From: Utricularia gibba
Taxonomy: Eukaryota; Streptophyta; Magnoliopsida; Lamiales; Lentibulariaceae
Length of the DNA stretch: 64,000 nt
Direction of reading: 5' to 3'
Assembly: GCA_002189035.1 (NCBI GenBank)
Contig: CM007989.1
Location: 8,165,501-8,229,500, forward strand
In this document: positions 28,309 to 40,242 of the stretch, piece by piece
Layout: every line of letters begins with the position of its first letter
Position numbering within the stretch: the stretch's first letter is position 1
The notes under the pieces: model-generated
Database searches by the model: none
What the model saw: only the letters and a program-made list of their open reading frames with translations
What the model was told of the DNA's origin: nothing
Made by a program: the position numbers and the translations under genes

Positions 28309-28642
28309 CATTTGGGGGATGTGTAGGACACGGGATAACCAGGTCTGGACACGGGAGTTTTATTTAAACGTGTCCTATTCGAGCATTTACACACGGCGTC
28401 ATTGACGACTTCAAAAGCGCAACTTGGGAGGTCAAAGCAGATGAATATAAATGTGAAAAATTCAAAGCTGGATATTTTTTTAAGTAGGAATTTGGGGGCT
28501 AGATGTGAAATGACGGATTTGTCCGGGAGGCATTTAATTAAGAATAGAGAAGAAAAAGGGCTTGACGTCGGGTTCTTCTCTTGCTCTTCCGTGATCAGTG
28601 TGTTGCAGTTGAGCCTCGAGATTCTCTTCGGAGGGGGGAGAA

Positions 28643-29353
28643 ATGGTGAACTGCAAGGAGCATCGATTCGATCAGAGCAGCGCCGTCGGCGTCTGTGCTA
28701 CGTGTCTCCGGGAGCGCCTCGTTGCTACAATCTCCGCCCAAAAGCAGCACGCGCCGCCGTTGGCCACGCCCATGTCGCCGAATCACGCGGATCCGAAGGT
28801 GGGCTCCGTCCACGATCCCCGCTTCCGGTTCCTGGGTGCGACCCAGTTGGGTTCGATGGAGGTACAAGGGGAGAAGAGTAAGGGGGGTAAATTGGGTGCC
28901 CTTTTCAAGGGCCTTTTCCCGTTGAAATTAGGGGAACTCCCCTCCGCCCCTGCTAATACATCAGATTCCCCTGCCAGGGCTTCCTCTGTGAACCCTTGCC
29001 GCAGGAGAGAGAATCCGAGGGCGAGGAGCGTGAGGAGTCGCGCTAGGGGACTATCGCCGGTCAGAGATTTTAACGTGGAGGAGGAGAATCGGAAGCAAAC
29101 CCCGAATCGGAAAACCCCAACGCCGCAGTGGCACGGGGAGAAGTTTTCCGGCCTGAGATTCTGTTTAAGCCCTATAGCCATCGTTCGGCCCACCCCCAAA
29201 AGATCCCCGAATCGGAAGGTCATCTTCCCAGAGATAACGGCCGCCAGCGGACTCCGATTCCAGCCGACGGAGCCATCCTTACGCAAGAACCGCTCCCGCA
29301 AACTCACCGGTCAAGCGAGGTGCAATCGCCCTTTCACGACGGCGAATCTCTGA
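28643..29353 (+). CDS. DUF740 / OCTOPUS-like N-terminal protein, short form
   Basis: Single exon of 236 residues. It begins MVNCKEHRF...GVCATCLRERLVATI. The C-x(n)-CATC-LRERL pattern resembles the N-terminal Cys motif of plant DUF740/OCTOPUS-type proteins, but the protein is much shorter than OCTOPUS. The rest is basic and low-complexity (RRRENPRARSVRSRARG) with one conserved-looking block, FSGLRFCLSPIAIVRP. There is no signal peptide or membrane segment. OCTOPUS relatives are plasma-membrane-associated phloem regulators, but I would not transfer that role. The frame is uninterrupted and the start is the first ATG after an in-frame stop region. Confidence 0.75.
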   Translation: MVNCKEHRFDQSSAVGVCATCLRERLVATISAQKQHAPPLATPMSPNHADPKVGSVHDPRFRFLGATQLGSMEVQGEKSKGGKLGALFKGLFPLKLGELPSAPANTSDSPARASSVNPCRRRENPRARSVRSRARGLSPVRDFNVEEENRKQTPNRKTPTPQWHGEKFSGLRFCLSPIAIVRPTPKRSPNRKVIFPEITAASGLRFQPTEPSLRKNRSRKLTGQARCNRPFTTANL

Positions 29354-29773
29354 CCGCCCAGTGTTTTTTTACGTTGACCTCTGACGATTTCACCCGTCTT
29401 CTGTACATATTTACTGCTGCTTTACAGAGCGTTTTTTACCCTCACCTCCCATTCTAATTTAATTGGTATTTTGTCTTCTTTTTTTTATAGTTTCTCAATT
29501 AAAAAACCAATTAATCAAATAAATCCACGAGCCAGTCGTGCGGTGGGCCCCACCTCTCCCCTTTTCATAAAAGCAAGGGCTAACCGCCTTTTAATTAAAC
29601 GCAGCTTTATTAAGATTCCTTTCCAAAAAGCTTAATATACCTTTTTAAGGAAAATTATTAATTTTGCTTTATCCTTTTATAATAACATACCATTTACAGT
29701 TTAAAAAATTCAGTTATGATTTTTTAAATATGGGAAAAAATAATTTGATATAATATCGAATATCGACTAGAAA
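29354..29773. other. intergenic, converging 3' ends
   Basis: A 420-bp AT-rich stretch between two stop codons. Only 3' UTR-like sequence is visible. Confidence 0.65.
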
Positions 29774-30870
29774 TTATGGGTACAATTGCGCGGGAATCCT
29801 GGATTTGGTTGCGTCAGCATGAATCTGGTAGGCATAAAGGGCGCAGCCCAGGAAGGCCATAGCCATGGCACTCATCTGCATCCCGTCCATTGTATCCCCG
29901 AAGGCCGCCACCGCTGCGGTGGCCGGCATCAGCGCGAGCGCCGCAGCGCCGATCACATCAGACAAGTAAGGGACACCAGCAACGCAAAACCAAACAAGCC
30001 AACGTAACAGACTTGCCAGGAAACAGCGATCACGGAAAGAGTGGCTATGTATGAAGCTTCTCCAGAGGAGAACGCCTTCATTTCTCCGGCAATGCTTCTC
30101 CAGTGTCCGGTCACAAATAAGCAGATTAGAGTAAAGGATGTGGATGTGAAGCCGACGGAGATGAGTAGCTCGACAACCCATCTTAGAGATTGCTTCCTCT
30201 GCATAAAGGTTGCTTGCTCCTCGTAGAGCAAGAGGATGATGGAGTAAACAGTTGTGGATGGGAGCCCCATCAAATGCTCCCAGAGTGGGGTATCTGAGTT
30301 GGCTGTAAGAAGAAGTAAAGAAAACAAAAGCATCACCAGGGAGTTGAAGATCAGCAATGAGAGCCTTCGACGGTTGATGGCAAAGATGATAACTCCCATC
30401 AGTGCCAATTGGATATCATAGAATAGAGAAAATGTGGATGGAGAAGATAGATACTTGAGGCTAATGGAAGACAGAATGTTTGCAGATGAGAGGATGATTC
30501 CGAAAACCCACATATTCGAATGCCGGATGGATGAACTGGGTGGTTTGTCCATCAAACGGAGGAACAGATGCAGGATTAAGAGAATAGGGAAGGCGGCAGA
30601 TCTTGTAAGAGAGCCTAGCCATTCACTTCCCCCACCATTTTCGTAGTAAAACTCGCTTAAAATTGTCGCAGCAGCTCGTCCGACAGCCACAAGAATGATG
30701 TTCAGGACCAGCAGTAGCCACCACAAGAAGCCACGGCCATTTGAAGTGCCAGCTGATGAAAATCAAGTTCACAACATTGATACAGTGCTCACTCTATACA
30801 GTTAGTCTGCTAACTCAAGGTACACAAAAAGAAAAGATAATGCACCTGGAACAATAAATGGATTGATCAT
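29774..30870 (-). CDS. purine permease (PUP) family transporter, one frame break
   Basis: Two exons: 30846..30870 (MINPFIVP) and 29774..30752. The protein has about ten hydrophobic helices and PUP blocks such as LLLVLNIILVAVGRAA, LWEHLMGLPSTTVYSIILL and AVSWQVCYVGLFG. After GFALLVS the usual last two helices (SDVIGAAALALMPATAAVAA, then YAYQIH) occur one base out of frame. The break falls at the 3-base run 29970..29972. With one base restored the protein is about 334 residues, normal for PUPs; as given it stops early. PUPs carry purines, cytokinins or related bases across membranes by proton symport. The first exon is short and chosen by phase and position, so the N-terminus is tentative. Confidence 0.8.
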
Positions 30871-32466
30871 GGACAGAAGCAGCAACTCCAATGAGAAAGA
30901 CTGATATCAGCCAATAAATCCGGATAAACACATCGGAAAACCAAAGATAAGAAGTTCAGAGAATGGAGAAAATGAGGTGGGCACAATAATGCACTTCCAT
31001 AATGCAGTACATAGAGCAAATTCACTGAACTAGACAGATGCTTTTTTGTTCTGTAACAATGTCAATGAACGATTAGCATGTTCATTTGAAGGTCAGCGAA
31101 AAGATAATTGTTTTTTAAACAAAAGTCAATGAGCAGAAGGTCTATTCCCACAAAGATCTACTTAGTTCCTAAAGAACTCTTCGACGAAAACCGAATCCTT
31201 ACATTGTCTTAGTGAATCCTACTTTGCCCTGAGATACATTCACGAGTTATCAGCTTCTGTTTCGTTTCACTACAACTGTTTTCATGAATGGCAAAACAGT
31301 AGATGCTTGCTATTATGGTAAACTAGGTTACTTGAGGATAAACAATAGAGAAGCATACTACAGGATACTAGAACCAATCCTAGAACATGCAATGAGAGGG
31401 TAAGAAAATCCAACCTGCGATTATATGATGAGCGTAATTTGATGAAGCTGCCAAATCCTGGAATACATAATCCCCAATGCAGAGTATGTGGAAATCACCA
31501 TGAGGATTGAAAAGGAAAATGATTCCGAATCACGAAAAGTTTGGCTCTATTCCATCCAGGGTTTGCCGATCCCACAAACCCAGGATGGAATGAAGAAGCA
31601 GAAGCGCAGATTTTAATGCACTGACAACGTATATCATCCAAAATAAACAGAGCAACGCCCACGTCAGAAATCTCCGATAAAACGACAGACAACCGCTGGA
31701 CGAGACTCGCCCGATCAGAGACGCACTCCAAGCCATGGTGGAGATGGACATCGTCGGGTCCACTCTGGATGAAAAGAGAGCAACGGATTTTTCGAAGTAG
31801 ACGAAGAAAGTCGGGTAACCGAGGCCCGTTGGCTGGTGACGGCGATGAACCACCGCGAAAGTGGGAGTGGGCGGTGCGTACTCCGAATGCTCCGTAAGCG
31901 GGAATCCGAAGAACTTTCACGGTCCACCGGCTCGGCCCCTTTTATGGGCCGATGCGTATCGGCCCATTTACACAGATCGCAGTCTGATGGGAATTGGATC
32001 CCCACTGAGTATGTGGGCCCAATAGGTGCTGGTGCGTGGGGCCCAATCTGACGCATCTGCCAGCTGGAGATGAAGGAAAATGACGAAAGTGGTGGGGACA
32101 ACTAATGAAATTATAGGGTGCCTTTTCGCGTATGCCCAATGGAACAAGGGCCCACATCACTACAAGAAAACAAAAATATTACTTCTTTTCCACGTCATAC
32201 AAAATACATCATTTCTTTTTCTTTCGGTTTAATATTTTACTTTTAAAGTATTATAATTAATAAGAAAAGATTTAAAAAAAATGGCTTTGGGAAAGCACCT
32301 CTTGCAACTTTAATCTTTATCATTTGTGCTGCATTTTTTAAAACAAAATAATTAATAATTTACTTCAATAAAAATATTCAGCTGACGTCTATATAGAGTC
32401 AGCTCTCCTTCCCCCACAACGCCCCTCCCTCACTCACTCCCATTTTCTCGGCTAACCGCCGTCGCC
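30871..32466. other. intergenic, divergent flanks
   Basis: PUP upstream region and FLZ promoter. Minus-strand open frames at 31495-31920 are probably leader or chance. An AT-rich block lies at 32160-32380, ending in a TATA box. No gene is recognised. Confidence 0.5.
32389..32395 (+). promoter_or_regulatory. TATA box, FLZ gene
   Basis: The sequence ctatata lies 72 bp before the FLZ ATG. This rests on sequence match and spacing. Confidence 0.55.
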
Positions 32467-32860
32467 ATGAAGCCAGGAGCTCCGCCGCCGCGCGTCCACG
32501 ATCTCCAGCTTCCCTATTTTCTGGATTCTTGCTTCCTCTGCCACGCCAAACTCACCCCAAAGACGGATATTTACATGTACAGGTTAGGTGAAAGTAGATC
32601 CCGGAAAATTTCCTCAGAACTTTTTGGATGAGATTTCGGATTTGGTTGTTGTGTTCCAGGGGGATACCGCTTTCTGCAGTCAGGAGTGCCGGCAAGAGCA
32701 GATCGAGGTGGATGAGGCAACCAATAGGAAACATAAGCTTTCTTCTTCTTCTTCTTCTTCAGCAGCAGCTTCGGCTTCAAACAGAGCATCGTCACGGATC
32801 CAGAAAAAGGACGGTGATCGCAAGAAATCTGTGCGCACAGGCACTGTTGCTGTGGCCTGA
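32467..32860 (+). CDS. FLZ-type zinc finger protein, one frame break
   Basis: Two exons: 32467..32582 and 32660..32860. The FLZ domain spans the junction. Exon 1 gives FLDSCFLCHAKL...DIYMYR, and exon 2 gives GDTAFCSQECRQEQIEVDE. The FCSxECR and CxxC elements form the plant FCS-like zinc finger, which binds SnRK1 kinase subunits. A serine run coded by CTT repeats (about 32741..32761) and a basic tail follow. The splice at R/GDT needs five G after the acceptor AG, but only four are present (32660..32663). The exons sum to 317 nt, one short of 318. With that base the protein would be 105 residues. Confidence 0.85.
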
Positions 32861-33140
32861 TTACATATGTTTAAGAATACCCACAAGGAAAAAAGTATAC
32901 AGAAGCAAGAGACATACAAGGATCTGATGAACTGGATGGATTGAAGCAGCTGCCCTGATTGTAAAAGGGAAAAGATCTTGAATGAATAATATTTGCCCCC
33001 TTTTCTTTCTGATGCATAATATCTCTTTGTGGATCTCAAATGCTCTCGCTGCAAGCTGTGCTGGGGAAAATGTGAATCTCAAATATGAACAAACTGAACA
33101 GGGGGATATGCCTCTTTAAGCCTGCTGTTTTCTCTGCAGA

Positions 33141-34642
33141 TCACATCTTGTTAACACGCAGTCCCCCAACTTGTTCACTCATCTTGCTCAGATGCGCTAG
33201 TCTTCTTTTGGCAGAATCCAGAGTTTCTAACTTTGACTTCTCTGTAGCTGTTTCATCATCCCTGAATTCGTTGTAAGTTTCTGTTGCTGTGTTTTCCACA
33301 ACTATCCTCTCTAATGCATCCACAACCTTGCTCATACTTGGGCGCTCTCTTGAGCTATAAACCAAGCAACTATCAGCTAATTCAGCAAGCTGTCTTGCTT
33401 GACTCAGAGAGTACTTGTTCTCCAGCCTTGGATCCATGATCATCTCAAAGTTTGCAATGTGATGTTGCACCCACATCACAAGATCCTGCTCCGGTTTGGG
33501 CCGCCTGCGATCCAGTGATCTTCTTCCGGTTAACACTTCATATAGAACTACACCATAGCTCCATACATCGCTCTTCGAACTTAGGTGCCCGGTTCGGATG
33601 TAGTCTGGTGCGGCATAGCCATACGTCCCAAGGACCTTGAGCAACGGCACAGGACATGGAAGCATAGAGTTAGGTTGTCTGGACTAAAGAAAAATGTGGC
33701 ATGCGTCTGGTTAGTTGCAAGTACCGTGGTGGAAACATGGGAACGATCTGCAGCCGGTCCTTCCCTTGCGAGACCGAAGTCCGAGAGCTTTGGAGTGAAT
33801 GTTTCATCTAAAAGCACGTTGGATGCTTTGAAATCTCGGTAGATGACCTGATCATTGAGAATAATGATCATCTAAAGCTTAAGAAGTTGTTTGGATTGGA
33901 AGATGAAGAGGATGGGAACTTGAAACCTGAACTTCCATGCCTTCGTGTAGGTAGGCCAGTCCTCTAGCAGCCCCCAGCAGTATCTGCAATCTGCATTCCC
34001 AGCATAATGGAGGATACGCCCTGCGGAAGAGATGATCATCAAGGCTTCTGTTCATCATGTACTCATAGACAAGAAGCCTCTGGATGCCTTTTTCAGTGTT
34101 GGCTGCAGAGTAGCCAAGGAGTTTGACGAGATTGGGATGCTCGACGATGCCGAGAAACTGCACTTCAGACACCCATTGTCTGTGGCCCTGAAACAAGACA
34201 GGATTCAGTACTTAGACAAGGGACATAAATCATGATCACACCAGTCACTTGCAGAATTTCAAGTTCAAGCAGGTTTTGCAGAAACTACCTGAAATCCATT
34301 AGGTTTGAGTTTCTTAATAGCAACCACCACCTTATAAGGTGAACTACCTTTGCTGGCCTTGATGCGGCCCTTGTAGACCCATCCAAAGCCACCTTCACCA
34401 ACCATTTGCGACTTGGAAAAGTCACCAGTTGCTTGTCTTAAATCACGGTATGGAAAAACTCTCATCTTGTGAGCGTTCTCTTTGTATAGTTCCGGAACAC
34501 TGCGAGGGGATGCTGCTGCTGAACAAGGTTCAGCTGTCGCCTCACTTTCTGACAACCCAGATCCAATCTGATCGTTGGACACCGGAACTGATTCTCGAGG
34601 TTTATTTCTTTTCTTCCACTTGCAATAGGGCAAGCACCCCAT
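33141..34642 (-). CDS. receptor-like cytoplasmic kinase, RLCK-VII (PCRK/PBL-like)
   Basis: Four exons: 34289..34642, 33927..34187, 33725..33847 and 33141..33635 (1233 nt, 410 residues). The start MGC is a myristoylation/palmitoylation signal for plasma-membrane attachment. Kinase motifs: glycine loop [17 protein letters not shown] lysine, catalytic [25 protein letters not shown], and activation segment [16 protein letters not shown]. The last two define RLCK-VII. The insert [19 protein letters not shown] is typical of the PCRK/PBL34-36 branch, which acts downstream of immune receptors. The C-terminal 60 residues are polar. All splice phases match. Confidence 0.92.
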
Positions 34643-35803
34643 GTTTCTCTACTTGAAGCCTCAGAACAGAGCCAGCTCAAAACCAAAACTTCGGCAATAT
34701 CTCAAGGAGAAAACAAGAACATCTAACGCCACAACATGAGTATAGAGCTTCAGGAGAGACGCTTCAGTCCTAAACTGAATACAAATCAAAACTGCCTGAA
34801 GTAAATAAAAGAAAAGAACAGTGATGCAAAAACCACCTTTTCCGGTTCTGGTTACAAAAACTTGGCGAATATATCAAAAGGGAAATCCCAGTGCACAACT
34901 TCAGCACGGCGAAGACCTGCCAAACATGCAGACAAATTCATCCACATATTAAATATAAGAATCCCAATAGAAAAAAGCCATCTGTAGCAGAAATTGAAGA
35001 ATGGGTCTTCGCTGTCTTACTCTAAGGTTGGTAGACAATGAAAATGGGGAAGAGTCAAAGTTAGGAGCCAGCCCACTTCCATCTATGGATTTACCCCTTT
35101 GCCAAGGCTCCATGCCTACGCTCGTGTACGGCCCTTCTCTTCATACCCTACCGAATTCCTGTCTACATCCTCACTATGGAGTTCGCCCTGGCTCATACCT
35201 TGAGTCGAACCAGTCTAATATGACTCTTCTGCATAGTTGTGTGACTCCCCGAATTCTGAACCTGATCCATACTCTCAATCCCGGCCTGAGAATGCTAAAA
35301 TCCAGCATTCCGGTGGACAAGTCACACCGTTTTTTCAGAACTCGCGGCACATAAAGGAAATGGGGAGCTGCTACTCTATCGTCAATGACACAACACAATA
35401 CTTCATCTGTCCGTTCCTTGTGCTTCTGCTGTTTAACATTCAGTCTTTTGTGCTAACATACACTTAAGCGCGCTTCATTTGCATCATCATGCTCTATGAA
35501 CAAAGAAAAATAGTACATGCCGCGATAGAAAATGGGAAGAAACAAGATCAGCTTTTGTTAACAGAATGGTTGTTCATGACGCAACAACAAGACAATGATA
35601 ACTGCCTTTACTCCCCCTAACGGAGGAGCGTCAACTGAGAATCAATGAATCTACAAGGTACTACAAATCTAAGGAACAGCAGAAGCAAAAACAACGTATG
35701 ATCAAACAACATCCTACACTTGAATATGGAGAGCAGACCGTATTGTAGTCGACTTACAGTGATCTTGAGAGCACAAGTGAGCTGTAATTCAGCTATCCCA
35801 AGT
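34643..35803. other. intergenic
   Basis: Promoter and leader of the kinase gene and 3' flank of the trihelix gene. A plus-strand open frame at 35001..35354 has no recognisable domain. Nothing else is seen. Confidence 0.55.
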
Positions 35804-36784
35804 TCATTTTAAACCTCCACCAGGTGGAGTACGGCTTCTTCTGGCACTGGAATCAGACAACGCTTCCAAAATCATATGTTGGCACTCCATTATCATCTCT
35901 GTTCTCTTCCTCTCCGATTCCAGCCTCATCTGATCAATTTCCTTCAACATCTCCATCTTTGCCATCTCAGATCTAGCGAAACCCTCACCCAGTGAATGAA
36001 TAGCAGCAATCACCTCATCAAAACCGGGACTCGCCTTGGAAACATCACTACCCCGTTTTGCCATCTCACGAAATCCACCAAAGCCATCCTTCATAGGTTT
36101 GCCGGAGCCACCTCCATTAACACCAGGAGCAGAATTGCTATATCTTGAGTTCGGCAGGTCAAATTTGGGGGCACGAGAAGCAGGATTCATCCCACCAGGG
36201 ATCTTGATTCGGAACCCACCCGAGGCCCCATTATTATTCTCCGGCATTTGGGCCACCGACACCGCTTTGTGATTCTGACTATACAGATCTCGGATCCGTT
36301 TCACGCTATTCTGATGTTCATCCTCCTCCTCGTCTGAAGACGACGGAGGTGTCGGATTCGGGTTCGGCCCTCTTTCCATGGCGTGCATCTTCTGGAAGTG
36401 CACCCACGACGAGGAGAAACGTCGTACGCCTCCATGAGCCGCGGCCCGTTGAATATCAGCGCGGTACCTCTTCCTCAGCTTCTCCATCTTGTGACGGCAC
36501 TGAACAGCGGTCTTAGATGGTATCGCCGGGCATCTTGAAGCGACGCCGTCAGCAACCTCCTGCCAATGATTAGCCCTGAGATTCCCACGGCGGAGGGAGT
36601 ACCACTTATCCCTGTAAGCATCGATCAGGGCAACGGTTTCTTCAGCCGACCAACAGGGAGGGGGGAGACGCCTGGACGAGGCGGAGGCAGAGACGGCGAC
36701 GGCGGATGGGAGCGCTAGGGTTGCGGTAGGGAGGAGATCGTCGTCAGGATTCGAGGGGGATGACGGAGAAACGGTGGTGGCCAT
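35804..36784 (-). CDS. trihelix transcription factor, SIP1/ASIL-like
   Basis: Single exon of 326 residues. The MYB-like trihelix domain is at about residues 44-115, with the helix tryptophans in CWSAEETVALIDAYRDKWY, NHWQEVADGV, and the third helix TAVQCRHKMEKLRKRYR. A second conserved block is SSSWVHFQKMHAMERGP. An acidic stretch (SSSDEEEDE) and a C-terminal coiled coil (EMAKMEMLKEIDQMRLESER) follow. Members bind GT elements in light-regulated or embryo-gene promoters. The reading frame is intact and there are no introns, as is usual for this subgroup. Confidence 0.92.
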   Translation of the reverse strand: MATTVSPSSPSNPDDDLLPTATLALPSAVAVSASASSRRLPPPCWSAEETVALIDAYRDKWYSLRRGNLRANHWQEVADGVASRCPAIPSKTAVQCRHKMEKLRKRYRADIQRAAAHGGVRRFSSSWVHFQKMHAMERGPNPNPTPPSSSDEEEDEHQNSVKRIRDLYSQNHKAVSVAQMPENNNGASGGFRIKIPGGMNPASRAPKFDLPNSRYSNSAPGVNGGGSGKPMKDGFGGFREMAKRGSDVSKASPGFDEVIAAIHSLGEGFARSEMAKMEMLKEIDQMRLESERKRTEMIMECQHMILEALSDSSARRSRTPPGGGLK

Positions 36785-37354
36785 GGAGGAGATGGGGATA
36801 TGACGGAGGTGGAATGATTGCGGTGGGGTAACGCCAAAGAAGGTGGGCTTAAAGGAGGGGGAGGCGGCAGAGGCGCAGCCACGGGCGGCTGAGTTGGACT
36901 CGTGAAAGGGCTGGGCAGCCCACCGCGGGGGCGGCTACGGCTATTGAGGGCGGCCGCGTGGACCTCCATTTCCATTTTTTCGCCCCCCCTCACTCAACTA
37001 ACCGCATCCGTCTCCCATAAAAAACAACGACCTGCACAAATAATCCACCTGCAATTAATATACATTATTGCATTTTCACCCCTGCTGTAAAAAGACTTTT
37101 ACCCCTAGTTACTGTACACTTTCACCGCTGCTGCAAAAACATTATCATCACTTATCAGAGAGGACAAGAGCATAGTAGGGTCATGTCTGATACGACTCAT
37201 AGGATAAGTGCGGCAAACATGGCCAAACATTCAGCATCCGCCATACATACTTTACCCATGCGAAAGCAGCAAGTAAAGAACAGGTCTTCCAAAAGGTTCA
37301 CCTCCGAGGCAGTCCTCGACTTACTTGGCCACACGGCTTGGCTCAAGGGGCCTG
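36785..37354. other. intergenic
   Basis: GC-rich promoter DNA of the trihelix gene (36785-36990), then AT-richer DNA and the 3' UTR of the UBC gene. No gene is seen. Confidence 0.6.
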
Positions 37355-38466
<1,112 letters not shown>

Positions 38467-38690
38467 CGAAGGAAATGATAAGAACACTCGAGAACCGCAG
38501 AAACCCCTCACCTCGAACGAAGACAGTGAGAACGTGTAGGAGAATCGGCGGGTTTTATAGGAGCACTCCCTTCAAAATTTGCAGGCCGATATACCCGTTG
38601 GTAAGACATATACATGGGCCTGATACGCTGTGTAGCCCAACAGCCTGAAGGCCCATTATTCAAACATAAAGCCCATGTTTTCCAGAAGGT
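38467..38690. promoter_or_regulatory. short bidirectional promoter
   Basis: Only 224 bp separate the start codons of the UBC gene (-) and the small membrane protein gene (+), so both promoters and leaders must sit here. No TATA box is clear. Confidence 0.6.
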
Positions 38691-39162
38691 ATGAAAATGG
38701 GCGGCGACGGCGACCATTCCGCAAACGATGCGATGGAGGAAGAGGAGGATAAGTGGGTGGCGCGTGAGAGCTGGTGGTGGGCCGGCGGGGCCGCTGCCCA
38801 ATTGGGTTGGGGGATTTCGATTTACAGATGGGGATACTCCGGCGATTCGCGCTTAATGCCATTTAAGGCCTTCGCCGTCGCTTCGCTCTTCGTCGGCGCC
38901 GCCGCCACCGCCGCAGTAGGATCCGCTCGATCGTCTGGATTCTGCACTGTAAGAAAACGACTTGATCGCAAGAACAAAACTAATTGTTACCATTATGAGT
39001 CGTTGGTCTCCGTTAAGTTCCGCATTCAATCACTGTGAACTGGTCTTGTAGGTCGAAGACATGAAGATATCTGGAGCCAACATCAGAAGCAGGATAAGAT
39101 CAAGAAGCAAGAATGCTAAACAGCACCTAGAAAACAATAGCAGTGGACAGCAGCAAGATTAG
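38691..39162 (+). CDS. small plant membrane protein of unknown function
   Basis: Two exons: 38691..38948 and 39052..39162 (369 nt, 122 residues). An acidic head (EEEEDKWVARESWWW) leads into two hydrophobic stretches, AGGAAAQLGWGISIYRWGY and MPFKAFAVASLFVGAAATAAV. A second exon then gives a basic, polar tail (ISGANIRSRIRSRSKN and a glutamine-rich end). The architecture suggests a small two-helix organelle or ER membrane protein. I do not recognise a named family. The ATG at 38697 is an alternative start. Its 3' end converges on TIM21 with only 105 bp between stops. Confidence 0.75.
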
Positions 39163-39267
39163 AGGTCTGCATTTCATTGAAAGGTGACAGAATTTCAGTT
39201 TCATTGGGCAAAAAAACCAATGCGGCAGGGGGGTAGCAGAAATAAGGTTATTCATTGTACTGTATGA

Positions 39268-40242
39268 TCAGGCAGGAATGTATGACTCGAGCATGAGTTG
39301 AGCCGGGGATGGCGATGCAACATCGACAATCAAATACATGAACTTCCATTGTTTGTCAACCTTGTCCTTGAACATCTCAGAGTACACTTTTCCTGCTCCA
39401 TGAGGTCCACGAACATGGAAATTCACCTGTAATGGAAGAAATTATCAGCCCCAATTCTACAATGGCTGAATGGGTAAGATGTGCTTACAACAACATGCTC
39501 GACACCATCCTCGTCGTTCCATGCTTTGTGTGGAATGCGTTGGCGTGCAGCACGGTTCCGACTTTCTGATCCATAGCCTGTAATCGGGGATCCAATTCTG
39601 ACCCGGACCTGTTTTATTTGAACGGCAGAAGCATGTAAATAGAGGTACTAGTCCAAAATACATGGGCAGGTGCGAAGTGCAGGCTTGAGTAACATACCTG
39701 GCCATCATTTTGAACTCTTTCAAGAGCCTTGTTGAATATTACGTACCTAACAAATGTATACCTTGGTTAAAAGGTCATGATCAGAAACAAGAGAGTTTCA
39801 TTTTCGATCAATAACTTACTCTTTTGGTTGAAATACAAGTTCCTTAAGAACCCCATATGCTGCAACACCAGCAATGCCAAGGCCAGCAAGAATAACGAAG
39901 GTGTATGAAGCTCCTTCCACAAATGTCACTGGCTTCTCGGGAATATTATATGTTGGCGAATCAAAGGGATCCTCGAAAGTTGTTATAGCCTGATTAAATA
40001 AAAGATAGGACAATGACAATAATCCTCAATACTGATAACAACGCTGCAGCAATGCTCATTCTTTAGACAGAAGAGTATATTTCGCTCATAGAATATGATC
40101 TGAGCCTTACCTCAGTCTTTTTTTTCCCATTTGGTTCAGTAGCTTTTGCAGCGAAACATCTCTTGAAACTAGAACGTCCCATTGTCGTTCTACAGCTGGA
40201 AGCCAGTTGAAATGGTGAATGGCTGTACAAGGCACGCCGCAT
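39268..40242 (-). CDS. TIM21: mitochondrial import inner membrane translocase subunit Tim21
   Basis: Five coding exons: 40111..40242, 39820..39989, 39698..39746, 39489..39608 and 39268..39426 (630 nt, 209 residues). An Arg/Ser-rich presequence ([18 protein letters not shown]) is followed by one membrane helix ([20 protein letters not shown]). The intermembrane-space TIM21 domain follows, with [39 protein letters not shown] and the ending LMLESYIPA. Tim21 links the TOM and TIM23 complexes and respiratory supercomplexes. A 5' UTR exon probably ends near 41194 (cctctgaag/gtgagt on the minus strand). Confidence 0.92.

Larger units (their letters stand above)
27067..28642. other. intergenic, divergent promoters, local duplication
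   Basis: This 1.6-kb gap separates the divergent DRP1E-like and DUF740-like genes. The first 300 bp are GC-richer (DRP1E leader and promoter). The middle is AT-rich. Two related segments with an offset of 142 bp lie at about 27991..28262, followed by a TTA microsatellite. No coding gene is seen. Confidence 0.6.

Noticed and set aside
31495-31920. 141-codon minus-strand frame upstream of the purine permease
   Set aside because: Two overlapping frames are equally open and no domain is seen. It is more likely leader or promoter than a gene.
35001-35354. 117-codon plus-strand frame upstream of the trihelix 3' end
   Set aside because: No domain or splice logic; probably chance.
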